From Prorocentrum cordatum (lineage: Eukaryota; Sar; Dinophyceae; Prorocentrales; Prorocentraceae), in contig CAUYUJ010016690.1 in NCBI GenBank assembly GCA_963575745.1, positions 28,501-92,500 of the forward strand: a stretch of 64,000 nucleotides of DNA. Reading direction: 5' to 3'. The position numbers and the translations under genes are program-made. A model generated the notes under the pieces. It was not told the DNA's origin, did not search any database, and saw only the letters and a list, made by a program, of their open reading frames with translations. Each line of letters starts with the position of its first letter. Position 1 is the stretch's first letter. This document shows, one piece after another, positions 31,006 through 40,300 of this stretch.

Positions 31006-32190
31006 ATGGGGCCGAAGGCCGAGCCTGGCTTCGTCGTGTGCATGGGCTGCCGTTTCCGCTGGAACTTCCGCAGGAATGCGAAGTGCTGGCTGTGCGGGAT
31101 CGGGCTGGAGCTGGCGCCCTCGAAGCCTTCGCCCCGCGTCGGGGTCTGGGCGGACGACGGCGGCGGCGGCTCCCAACCCGCACTGCGAGGAGGCGGCAGC
31201 GGAGGCCCACCGAAGAATGGCGCCAAGGGCGGCAAGGGCGGCAAGGGCCGTGGAGGAGCCTCCCGTGGCGGCGGTGGTGGTGCAGCCTCCCGTGGCGGCG
31301 GCGGGGGCGCGGGTGGCCGTGGCGGAGGCGCCTTCCCGAAGGCCCCCTGGTCGGCCCCCCCCGAGAGCGAGCTCGAAGCGCTCCTCGCCTGCGGGGACCC
31401 CGCCATCGCGGCCAGGCTGCAGGAGGCAGTCCGTGACGCGCGGGGCTGCGTCGCGCCCGCGGTCGCCCCAGCTCCGAAGCCGCTCGAGCAGAGGCTGCAG
31501 TCGGCCACGGCGAAGCGGATCCACCTCCAGCGCCAGCTCGACGAGGCGGCGGACGCGCTCGTGGCGGCGGAGGACCACCTCGCTCTGTGCCGAGGCTGGC
31601 GCGACGAGGCGGCGGTCAACCTCGCAGAGGCCAAAGAGGAGGAGAACGCCCTCCTCCGCCAGCGAGCCCAAGCGGCTGGTGTCGTGGGCGCCCAGCCCGA
31701 TGGAGCGAGGCAGCTCACCTTCAACTTCGACGCGGAGTCATTCGAGAACTTCGCGGAGCTGGAGGAGGAGGCGCAGGCCACCCTCAGGCGCCTCTGTGAC
31801 GAGGGGCTCCAGATCATGCAGGGGGCGCAGGCTACGTTCGAGCGCAACTGCCAGGAGCACCAGCAGCGCATCAAGCGCCAGATCGAGGAGGAGGTGGCCA
31901 AGAAGCGCAAGCGCACCGAGGAGGGGCCTGCAGCAGCCGTGGCCGCTGGCACCCCCGTGCGGGGCGCGGCCGCCCCGCCGCAGCCAGCAGGACAGGCGGC
32001 CGCCCCTGCTGCTGCCGCCGCCCCAGCAGCAGGCGCTGCGCCTGGTGCAGGGCCCCCCCCAGCGGCCGCCGCGGAGAGCCGAGCGGCAGACGAGGCGGCC
32101 CGACAGCGCGCTGCCGACCAAAAGGCTGCTGCGGCGGCCCCTCCACCTGCTGCTGGCGCTGCTGCTGGCAGCGGCCAGGCCCGCGGGTAG
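31006..32190 (+). CDS. Retroelement 1 ORF1 (zinc-ribbon, coiled-coil RNA-binding protein)
   Basis: 394 codons from an ATG to TAG. A four-cysteine zinc ribbon lies at the N-terminus (C12, C15, C27, C30), then a Gly/Lys/Arg-rich nucleic-acid-binding type stretch (about 60-110), a long helical region rich in Glu/Ala/Arg/Gln with coiled-coil character (about 165-305) and an Ala/Pro-rich tail. The layout is the same as ORF1 of the downstream element (35979-37316), so this is the ORF1 protein of a LINE-like element, expected to coat the element RNA. The +1 frame is also open throughout and carries ORF2 downstream. Intact, no stops. Confidence 0.75.
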   Translation: MGPKAEPGFVVCMGCRFRWNFRRNAKCWLCGIGLELAPSKPSPRVGVWADDGGGGSQPALRGGGSGGPPKNGAKGGKGGKGRGGASRGGGGGAASRGGGGGAGGRGGGAFPKAPWSAPPESELEALLACGDPAIAARLQEAVRDARGCVAPAVAPAPKPLEQRLQSATAKRIHLQRQLDEAADALVAAEDHLALCRGWRDEAAVNLAEAKEEENALLRQRAQAAGVVGAQPDGARQLTFNFDAESFENFAELEEEAQATLRRLCDEGLQIMQGAQATFERNCQEHQQRIKRQIEEEVAKKRKRTEEGPAAAVAAGTPVRGAAAPPQPAGQAAAPAAAAAPAAGAAPGAGPPPAAAAESRAADEAARQRAADQKAAAAAPPPAAGAAAGSGQARG

Positions 32191-35100
32191 CACCCTGCTG
32201 CCAGGCGGCGGCCCCGTGAGCGCGGCGCCGCCCGTCCCAGACGGGGCTGAGGAGGCAGAGGCGGCGGCGCCCAGCCGCCCCGCGGCGAAGGCGGCGCCGA
32301 GCGGTGGCATGCATGCCTACCTGGCGGCCAACGTCGAGGCCGACGCTGGGGAAGGGCTTCCCTTCGCTGGGCCGCTGCTGCGCCAGGGCCGACGCTCCGA
32401 CGATGCGCGCCATGGTTCCGAGTTCAAGGCGCTCAGTAGCAGGACAGAGCCAAGCGCTGCGGCGGACTTGGATGGGCCCGACCGAAGGACTGGCAGTCCT
32501 CAGCCCAGCCAGGGGCCCATACGGAATAGTGGGTACCCAATTCAAGTTGGCGAGGCTAAGGGCGAGGGCGTGAGACCCCCTGAGGTTCGGAGCCCCAAGG
32601 CGGCGGGCAGCCGCCCGCCTGGCGGCCGCGCGGGCGCCGCGGCAGCCGCGAAGCCTGCGGCCCAGCCCCAGCCAGGGCGACCGCAGGCCAAGCCCCTCCA
32701 GCTGGCCAAGCTGCAGCGCACGGAGGCTGTCAGGAAGCTTAGCCCCCTCACCAAGTGCTGGCGCTGCCTCGGGAGGATCGCCAGGCAGCTCAGTGCGGCT
32801 GCTGCCGTCAGCTCACCCCCTGAGGGGCACGGGGGCTACATGAAGCACCTGGTGCAGGAGGCCAAGAGCTTGGGGCCCAAGTTCGAGCAGGCGGGCTGCT
32901 CCATGTTTGAAGGCACTAAGCTGGACTCGCTGACTGAGGTGATCCAAGAGCCCTCTGTGCAAGGGCAGGCCTTCCTGCAGATGATCGAGAGCGCGGCGGC
33001 GAGACTCTGCAAAGAAGAAGCCAAGGCGGCCAGGCTGCGCTGGATGGACTACGTGGACGTGGCCTCGACGAAAGGGGCGAAAGGAGCCCGCGATGTCATA
33101 CGGGACCGCGATCAGGTGCTGGACTCGGTGATCGCGCACTGCCCCGACTGGCTGACTCTCCCCGTTGTAGTCCAGCAAGCCCAGAACCAGATCCGCATAG
33201 AGTGGAAGGCCCTCTGGACAGGTGCCGATAGGGAGCACAGGACCAGACCAGCCGATTGGATATGCTCCATGGTGCTGCCCCCGTTCATTGTGGGCGACAG
33301 CCTCGAGGCGGCGAAGTCGCTCCCGAAGCAGACCGCTCTGGGCTGGGATGCGTTCCACCCGCGGCTGGTCCTCTCCCAGGGCAGGCCCTTCGCCGATATG
33401 ATGGCAGAGGTGCTCACGGTTTGGGTGTTGCAGCCGCAGCCCACGGCCCTCTTCACCACGGTGTTCCTCTTCCTGGGGAAGCCAGACGGAGGCCGCCGCC
33501 CGATCGGCCTCATGGGCAAGTGGTTGCGCATCTGGTGCAGGGTGCGCCGCCGCTACGGTGTCAAGTGGGAGAAGGACCACCAGCCCACTTTGGTCTGGGG
33601 CAAGGATGCGAACAGCTGTGACATGGCGGTCTACCCACACAACCTGGGGCTCGCGCTCGCCCGCCAGCTTGGCTTTGGGGCAGCCTCAGTCTATCTCGAC
33701 GGCAAGTTCTACGCGCGGACCGACCACGACCGTTTCAAGCGAACTGCCGAGTTGGTGAGCTTGATGGGCCACCGCTACGAGGAGCTCTTCTGCCAGGACC
33801 TCTTCGTCGGCGCCCAGTACCAGGTGCAGAGGCCGCGCTGTGACCCTGGCGGGGCGCGCCGCTCGCGCGGCTGGGGCGCGGGCGCACTCGCGGTGCCCGC
33901 GGGCACCCTCGTCTTCACGGACGGCTCCTGCGTCAACAACGACCTGCGGATCAGGAGCGCGGTCTGGTCGGTGGCGGTTCTCACGACCGTTGGCGAGTGG
34001 GTGGTGCAGGCGAGGGGTGCGGCGCCGTCTGCCCTGAAGCTCATCCCCTCCCGTTCGCGGGCGGCCATCGAGCGGGGCGACCTCATGGAGGTAGAGCTCT
34101 TCGGCAACCGCCTCGTGGGCCAGCTCGCGAAGGCGGGCGCGGCGATGCACGCCATCGCCGACGAGGAGGCCCGCTTGCTCCAGGGCTGCCAGGCCCGCAC
34201 CCGCTTCGCGGCGCGCTTCGCCGCCGAGTTCGAGGTCCAGGACACGGAGTCGGGCTTGCGGGAACTCACCCCCTACATTGCGGCGGAGCTCGACGGCGAG
34301 GCCGACCCCCTGTTCGCCGCCGCGGCGGAGCCCGCCCCTGGGACAGGTGGATTCAGCCCACCGAAGTCGCAGTCCCAGGGGCGCGGCCATTTCGGGAAGA
34401 AGCACGACGTGGAGGTGCGCGCGGCTGGCATCGCGGAGCTGGACGCGCGGTTGGCTGCTCCTGACGGCGCGGCGCCGGTGCGCGGCAGCGGCATCTCGGA
34501 ACCCATCGAGCTCCCCGAGGGCCGCGAGGCAGCCGCCGCTGTCGGGCACGCCGCTGGCGGAGGCCCTGGGCAGCCGCCGCGGCCTGCAGACAGCAGCCTG
34601 CCGCCCCCAGCTGCCCCCGTGGTGCGCCGCCCGCGGCAGGTTCGCCAGGCGCCACGCGACGCGGAGCACGTCGCGCTGTATGGCGATGGCAACGTGAAGG
34701 AGATCGACGCGGAGCTTTGCGGTGGCTACGCCGAGGCGCAGGCCTCGGCGGCTGATGGCGGCCCCCTCCTCGCCACGGCGGCGGCCCTGGCAGCGGTGGC
34801 GGCTGCTGGCGCCTCCAGCTCGCGCCCTTCGCCCATGTGGCGCCGCCCCGCCTCGGCCGAGTCGCCCGCGGATGCCCTGCGACGTGTCGCCCAGCGCAGG
34901 GCGCAGGTGCAGCCGAGGCGCCGCGAGGCCTCAGCCCCCGCGCCCTGCCCGCGCCTGGCGGCGGCGGAGGCGGCGAGCAGCGGACCAGCCACTGCGGAGG
35001 CGGCTGATGCAGCCCGTCCAGCGGGATGGAGGGTCAACGTCCACCTCCTCATGGAGTCGAGAGTCGAAGGAGGCGACTCCGAGCCCTTCTTGGTCTGCGC

Positions 35101-35650
35101 GGCTTGCTGGATGCACTGCCGCCTCCCCAGGTACGCGCACCGCGGCCTGGGCAAGCAGTGCGGGGCCAGCGCGGCGGCTGGGCAGCCCAAGTGCAAGAAG
35201 GGATCCAGGGCCCAGGCGCGGTCGGACTTCGCTCGCGGCATCCTGCCAGCGTCGAAGGAGCTGATCGCGCCGCTGGCCTCGCCAACGGAGTGCACGCGCC
35301 GGCGCTGGGCGGCGGCGCTCCAGGCCAGGCAGGGCCACGGCGCGGCGGGGCAGGCGCTCGTGGCAACGCCCGTGCCAGCGCAGCGGCTGCCAGCAGCCGC
35401 CCAGCCCCCACCGCCTGCGGCTGGCGCTGGGAGCCAGGCGGCTGCGCCGCCGTGCGCCGCGGCTACGCGGCGGCTGGCCGCGGCGGCCCCGCGGGAGGAG
35501 GCCGCCGAGCCGCGGCGGTCCCGCCCAGGGCTCGAGGGCGCGCGTGGAGCCCACGGCTTCGCGGACGCAGCGGCGGCCCGCGAGCGCGGGCGAGCCGCGA
35601 CGGCAGCGGCCGCCCGCGCAGGCCGCGTGGGGACGCGCGCCGCGGTCTGA
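32171..35650 (+). CDS. Retroelement 1 ORF2, internally deleted but in frame
   Basis: Continuous +1-frame reading after ORF1; no start codon can be assigned. Compared with ORF2 of the downstream element it keeps (i) RKLSPLTKCWRCLGRIARQL (about 32730-32790), (ii) the RT fingers ADWICSMVLPP, ALGWDAFHPRLV and FLGKPDGGRRPIGLMGKWLR and motif A VYLDGKFYARTDH (about 33690-33730), (iii) ELFCQDLFV leading into the RNase H start LVFTDGSC (33912-33935) and end ELFGNRLVGQLAKAGAAMHA, and (iv) a C-terminal Cys motif VCAACWMHC (about 35095). It lacks the whole endonuclease, RT motifs B and C with thumb and zinc finger, and the RNase H middle with its second and third acidic residues. Each loss keeps the frame. 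It cannot encode a working RT; it may be a non-autonomous derivative. Confidence 0.75.
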   Translation, partial: AARPAGSTLLPGGGPVSAAPPVPDGAEEAEAAAPSRPAAKAAPSGGMHAYLAANVEADAGEGLPFAGPLLRQGRRSDDARHGSEFKALSSRTEPSAAADLDGPDRRTGSPQPSQGPIRNSGYPIQVGEAKGEGVRPPEVRSPKAAGSRPPGGRAGAAAAAKPAAQPQPGRPQAKPLQLAKLQRTEAVRKLSPLTKCWRCLGRIARQLSAAAAVSSPPEGHGGYMKHLVQEAKSLGPKFEQAGCSMFEGTKLDSLTEVIQEPSVQGQAFLQMIESAAARLCKEEAKAARLRWMDYVDVASTKGAKGARDVIRDRDQVLDSVIAHCPDWLTLPVVVQQAQNQIRIEWKALWTGADREHRTRPADWICSMVLPPFIVGDSLEAAKSLPKQTALGWDAFHPRLVLSQGRPFADMMAEVLTVWVLQPQPTALFTTVFLFLGKPDGGRRPIGLMGKWLRIWCRVRRRYGVKWEKDHQPTLVWGKDANSCDMAVYPHNLGLALARQLGFGAASVYLDGKFYARTDHDRFKRTAELVSLMGHRYEELFCQDLFVGAQYQVQRPRCDPGGARRSRGWGAGALAVPAGTLVFTDGSCVNNDLRIRSAVWSVAVLTTVGEWVVQARGAAPSALKLIPSRSRAAIERGDLMEVELFGNRLVGQLAKAGAAMHAIADEEARLLQGCQARTRFAARFAAEFEVQDTESGLRELTPYIAAELDGEADPLFAAAAEPAPGTGGFSPPKSQSQGRGHFGKKHDVEVRAAGIAELDARLAAPDGAAPVRGSGISEPIELPEGREAAAAVGHAAGGGPGQPPRPADSSLPPPAAPVVRRPRQVRQAPRDAEHVALYGDGNVKEIDAELCGGYAEAQASAADGGPLLATAAALAAVAAAGASSSRPSPMWRRPASAESPADALRRVAQRRAQVQPRRREASAPAPCPRLAAAEAASSGPATAEAADAARPAGWRVNVHLLMESRVEGGDSEPFLVCAACWMHCRLPRYAHRGLGKQCGASAAAGQPKCKKGSRAQARSDFARGILPASKELIAPLASPTECTRRRWAAALQARQGHGAAGQALVATPVPAQRLPAAAQPPPPAAGAGSQAAAPPCAAATRRLAAAAPREEAAEPRRSRPGLEGARGAHGFADAAAARERGRAATAAAARAGRVGTRAAV

Positions 35651-35751
35651 GGCGGCCTCGGCAGGCGGCTGTAAGCGCCCGCGCGGCCCTCCGCCTCTCC
35701 GCCTTGAATTTATGCAAGAATCCGCCGAGCCCGCTCGGCGCCCACACAGAT

Positions 35752-35761
35752 AAAAAAAAAA
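35752..35761 (+). other. A-tail of retroelement 1
   Basis: Ten adenines directly before TGTCATGGCGCC. The same TGTCATGGCGCC follows the A-run of retroelement 2 at 43907, so this is the 3' end of element 1 plus its flank. Confidence 0.7.
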
Positions 35762-35773
35762 TGTCATGGCGCC
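35762..35773 (+). repeat. 5' target-site duplication of retroelement 2
   Basis: TGTCATGGCGCC, exact copy of 43907-43918; with preceding adenines the match may reach 19 bp. Confidence 0.85.
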
Positions 35774-35795
35774 TCCGTAGCCATTTTGGCTCAAG
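35774..35795 (+). other. Genomic dinoflagellate spliced leader (DinoSL), perfect copy
   Basis: Begins TCCGTAGCCATTTTGGC and ends TCAAG: all 22 positions match the published DinoSL, with T at the variable first base. It is not an SL RNA gene: no GT donor follows; instead a second, diverged leader follows at once. Confidence 0.95.
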
Positions 35796-35818
35796 TCCGT
35801 AGCCGTTTCTGGCACAAG
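35796..35818 (+). other. Second, degenerate DinoSL relic
   Basis: TCCGTAGCCGTTTCTGGCACAAG, 23 nt, differs from the leader by a few substitutions and one insertion. It sits immediately after the perfect copy, as expected if an earlier integrated copy with SL was transcribed and trans-spliced again. Confidence 0.8.
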
Positions 35819-35978
35819 GGCTTGAAGTCACCTGGCGTGGGGGAGGCGCGCCCCCGCCCGCGATCCTGCGGCCAGGTTGGCTGCAGACATACTTGCGTGA
35901 GCTCCTGGCGGAGCAGCTCCCGTGAGGAGCACCGTACCCTGCAACGACGTCCAGGATTTGCCTCCTGGTGCTCGCCCC

Positions 35979-37316
35979 ATGGCTCCTGCTCCTGCGGCCG
36001 TGCGGCCTCCGTGGTGGAAGCTGCCGACCAAGTTCGTGTCACCACCCTGGGGAGGTCAACAGAAGCAGCAGTGGCAGGCATGGCGAGACATCGGCTACGA
36101 CGACGACCTCGAGGGCTGGCACCAGGTGGGGCAAAATGGAGGTGGGCCGTGGTGCAGTAAGTGCGGCTGCAAGAAGAACTCCAAGGGCAGCAAGTTCTGC
36201 AAAGCCTGCGGTCATAAGCTCTCGGACATCAGCCCAGCCGTCGCTGCCGAACCCGCTGGGGTCTCGAGCGAGCAGCGAAGACAGCACGGGGATGCCGATG
36301 GCAAGGGCGGAAAAGGCGGCAAGAAGGGCAAGAAAGGCAAGGACTCGGGCAAAGGTGACGGCGGCAAAGGTGGTAAAGGGGGCCGTGTTGAGGGAGCAGC
36401 AGGCGGTGACCCAGCCAAGCTTCCTCGAGCGCCTGGTGCACAGTTCCTGGTGGCCCAGGAGGGGCCTTCGGTGGAGCTTGAGTTCCACGAGCTGGAGCAG
36501 CTGGTGGCCACGCTGGAGAAGCTGGGCGACACGGTCAGCCTCGCGAAGCACAGGCGCACCCTTCAAGAACGGCGACGACTCCAGCAGGAGGCGCTCCATG
36601 TGCCGCCATTGTCGCAGAGAGTCACGCAGGCCCACAAGCAGGTGCAGGACATCGCGCAGAAGCTGGAGAAGGCGGCGCTGCACTTCGAGCGGCTCGAGGA
36701 GGGCCTCGAGAGCCAGAGGCGGTGGGTCCAATCTCTTTGCGAGGACATGGAGTCGAAGAAGGCTGAGCACCGCAAGCTGGTGGTTGAGCTCAATCGTCAG
36801 GTGGTCGACATCAGCCAGGACTCAACTCCGTCAGTGGCCCCCATCAGTGTGGCTGGCATCCTCGACGGCTCCATCGAGGAAATTCCTCTTTCGTTTGCTG
36901 GCCTGGGGTTCGACGACGAGGAATACGAGATGGATGCAAATGACAAGAAGGAGCTGGCAGATCGCAGCGCCCGCCTCAAGAGCGAGCTGTCCAACGCCGT
37001 CAAGCAAATGTTCGGGCAGGCGGCAGAGAAGGCCAAACTCTTCAAGGAGGAGCAGGAAGCCATGGCTCTACGGCTGGCTGGGAAGAGGCGGCGTCAGGGT
37101 TCAGGCCCTGAAGACCCTGGCTCAGCAGGGGCGGCCGCTGCAGGATCAGCTCCGAGAGGCAAGGACGGAGAGGCAGCGGACTCCGACGCGACGACGCCGC
37201 CGCCTCCTTCCGCAGCCAAGCAGTCGCCCAAGGAGGAGGAGTCATCCAGAGACAACTTCGAGCAGAGGGCGGCCAGGATCTGTCGCCCGCCGCCCCCTCA
37301 GGCGGACTCTGCCTGA
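35979..37316 (+). CDS. Retroelement 2 ORF1 (zinc-ribbon, coiled-coil protein)
   Basis: 445 codons from the first in-frame ATG to TGA. Zinc ribbon C59, C62, C74, C77 within WCSKCGCKKNSKGSKFCKAC; a Gly/Lys basic stretch follows (GGKGGKKGKKGKDSGKG). A long coiled-coil region spans about residues 150-350 (ELEQLVATLEKLGDTVSLAK, QVQDIAQKLEKAALHFERLE). The C-terminus is acidic and Ser/Pro-rich. The architecture matches ORF1 of element 1. Expected to bind element RNA and form multimers, by analogy with LINE ORF1 proteins. ORF2 overlaps or follows in the +1 frame. About 160 nt separate the DinoSL from the ATG. Confidence 0.8.
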   Translation: MAPAPAAVRPPWWKLPTKFVSPPWGGQQKQQWQAWRDIGYDDDLEGWHQVGQNGGGPWCSKCGCKKNSKGSKFCKACGHKLSDISPAVAAEPAGVSSEQRRQHGDADGKGGKGGKKGKKGKDSGKGDGGKGGKGGRVEGAAGGDPAKLPRAPGAQFLVAQEGPSVELEFHELEQLVATLEKLGDTVSLAKHRRTLQERRRLQQEALHVPPLSQRVTQAHKQVQDIAQKLEKAALHFERLEEGLESQRRWVQSLCEDMESKKAEHRKLVVELNRQVVDISQDSTPSVAPISVAGILDGSIEEIPLSFAGLGFDDEEYEMDANDKKELADRSARLKSELSNAVKQMFGQAAEKAKLFKEEQEAMALRLAGKRRRQGSGPEDPGSAGAAAAGSAPRGKDGEAADSDATTPPPPSAAKQSPKEEESSRDNFEQRAARICRPPPPQADSA

Positions 37317-40300
37317 GGGGGCGGACCCAGTTGACGCAGAGGCTGAGGGTGATCGGCGGACGCCCTTGGCCGAGGCAGCTGGATCTCTTCGACCAGCGGA
37401 CCGTTTCTGGAGCAACAAGTCCGTGGACCTCGACTGGCCTCAAGTCGGGGGGGTTTGGGTCCCTGCCCTGGCGCGTCCAGACAAGGGGGCCACGTTGATC
37501 GGGAGGCAGTGCTGCAAGCAGCTGTGCGCCGTGCCCGAGGCAGTCCTGCCCGAGCCCTTGGGGCAGAGGCCTGCGGTTATGGGGCTCCCACCCGATGCTG
37601 CTGATCCTGAGTGGCAGGCCATCCAGGACTTCAACGACATGCGGGCGGACCTCAGGGACTGGGCTGCCGCCTGGTTTGACTCTCACACTGGGCTGGAGAC
37701 AGACAGCGGGCACTGGAGGCGCTGGCGCAAGGCTTTCCTGGGCGCGATGCTCGCGGACGGCGGGAACGAGCCGCTCAGGCGCCTACTGAGGATCTGGTTC
37801 CCAGGCTGGCACTTGGACAATATCCTGGACGAGCTATGCCTCAGAGGCTGGAGGCAGTCAGAGCCCCGCCGCATTGCCTTTCTGGTCAGGCTCAACAGTG
37901 CCCAGCCTCTGGATCGGTGGCGACTCGAGCACGCGCACTGGAGGCAACTGGCGCAGATCAGGGCCATGGTTCGCCGACTACTTGGGGACAGAGCTCCTGG
38001 AGACCCAGTGCCGCCTCAGAGGCCTGGTGGGGGAAGGGGGTCGGACCCTACTCGTCGGCCTGACCCTGATGACGACCAGGCGATGGACTACGTCGACAAC
38101 CTGACGGCGAAGCTGCTCATGCTGTCGCACGCGACCCCGCAGCAGTCTCCTGGCGGCAGGGCCTGTCCCAGCCAAGCCAACCTGCACGTGGAGCAAGCCA
38201 GCCTTGGTTCGCCCTGGTCAGCAAAGGGAGCCTCTTCGGTTTCGCGGACTGCGGTGTCAGAACGCATCCCTGGACTAACACGCCAGAGCAAGGTAAGACC
38301 TGGTCCCGAGTGCTCCTCGAGCTCGGGCCAGGCTCAGACGCCACCCGCTGAATCAAGACCTTCGCCTGTCGAGAGGGTCGTGGGTGTTGCAGTCAGTCCA
38401 AGCTGGGACTCAAGAAGCTTTCTCAACTCCAGCGTCACGGTGGACACCCTGGGCCTCCGATCTGTCCCAGAGCTGCAGAACACCAAGGGGGACGTCTTGC
38501 CACAGAGGGAGGGGCCGCTAACGCTCTGCTTGGCCAAGCTTGTGGCGCCGCCTGTGGCTAGCCCAGCGCCCTTCATCTCTCTGAATGGCACGACATGGAA
38601 GGAGGCGCAGACGGAGCTTGAGCGCCTCTCGGACTCTGGCTTAAAGGACGATGTCTACCTTATCCAGGAGACGCGCTTCACGGGGAAGGAGAAGGAGATC
38701 GAGGCCATCGGATGGGGCACTCGCAACGGCCTTAACGCTTCATTCAGCCCATGCAGGAGAACGGGAAGCTCGGCCCAGTCGGTGTCATCGAGGGTTGGCT
38801 GTCTTGTGGCGGCACACAGAGGATCAGCACCCGTGGACCATGACTGGGGTATTTTCAGCTCGCGGCTTCTCGCTCGCAGGGTGGTATTCGGGGACTTGAT
38901 GGTGATCGTGGTCAGTGCCTACCTGGAGCACTCCGCCAAGATGACGGGCACAAACGTGGAGCTGCTGAGCGAGCTGCAGGTCTTCCTCAACTCTCAGTGC
39001 GAGCCTTTTATTGTGGCAGCTGACTGGAACATGGAGCCGCAGCTGTTGGAGAGCTCGTGGTGGCCGCGTTCTGTGGGCGGGGCAGTCGCGGCGCCCAAGT
39101 TTCCTACCTGCTCAGTGACCTCGGGGAACGATCGAGTATACGACTACTTCGTGATATCGGCCTCCCTTGCGGCTCTCAGCCTAACGGCAGAAGTGCTTCG
39201 GCCAACGTCTACACACCCCCATGCTCCAGTGCGTCTTACTTTCAGCAAGCTGGGGGCCCATGCCAAGGTCCGGGTATTGCGAGGCCCCAAGCGATTCGAC
39301 CTGTCGACGCACATCTCGGACGAGGACCAGCAGAAGGCGGTGGAAGACGCTCAGGACATAGTCTGGCAGGCGGCCCTGCCCGCTCCAGGCGTGGGGCCAG
39401 ACGAGGCAGTGCGAGAGTTCTTCGACAAAGCGGAGACCCACCTGATTGGCATGCTGGGTCTCAGTGACGGCCCCAAGTACCGTGGCAGAGCGGACGGGCT
39501 CAAGCGGGTAGAGATCAGCCTCAAGGACCCCCAGCGTACTGAGACTTCCAGAAAGGTAAGCCCTTTGACGAGGTTGTGGCTTTCTCTCGGCAGGCTGGTC
39601 AAGCAACTCAGGGCGGCAGCTTCGGTCTCAGAGCCAGCAACATGCCATACGCTATACATGAAGCACCTGGAACGGGCGATCCTCTCACTGGCAGTTCAGT
39701 TCGACAGCTTGGGCAACCCGGTGTTCAACGGCACCAAGATGGAGGCGATGGTCCACGAGGTCAGGAGCGGCTCCATGGAAGGGCTGCAGGTGTTGAAGGC
39801 CATCGCCAGGGTCACTGACAAGCACGTCAAGGGCGATGCGTCTGCAGCTAGGACCCGCTGGAAGGAGTTCGTGGACGAGTCGCTGGCTGGAGGAGGCCGT
39901 GGAGCTCATGCCATTGGCAAGAAGGTCCACGGCGAGGCGAAGCCGATCTTGGCGGACGGCAGCGGCGACTCGCCTCCCGTGCCACTGGTGGGCCAAGCGG
40001 CATTGGATCAGATGCTAGTGGAATGGAAGGCCCTGTGGAGCTGCGGGGGCGGCCAGCAGATGAGGCCTGCTGACTGGATCACCACGTCGGACCTGCCCCC
40101 GACCACGGCAGAGCAGGTGATAGCGTCGGCGAAGACGTTCGCGAAGAAGACGGCGCTCGGCTGGGACGGCCTCCACCCCAGGCTGCTGAAGATGCTAGGA
40201 TGGCCTTTTGCGCAGCGCATGGCGGACGTTCTGACGCAATGGGAAAGGCACCCGCAGCCGACGGCGATGTTCACTACGCTTATCGTCTTCTTGGGCAAGC

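Noticed and set aside
30280-31671. 463-codon minus-strand ORF over the start of retroelement 1
   Set aside because: Most of it is antisense to ORF1 and follows its GC-rich codons; only the part below about 30870 has independent coding character.
35774-35795. Spliced-leader RNA gene
   Set aside because: The leader is perfect, but no GT donor, Sm-site-like sequence or SL RNA body follows; a second leader and then ORF1 follow. It fits an integrated mRNA 5' end.
35968-37316. Start of ORF2 at 35968 as a 2,605-residue protein
   Set aside because: The part overlapping ORF1 has a Ser/Arg-rich, irregular composition typical of an off-frame reading, while ORF1 in the other frame has a clear zinc ribbon and coiled coil.
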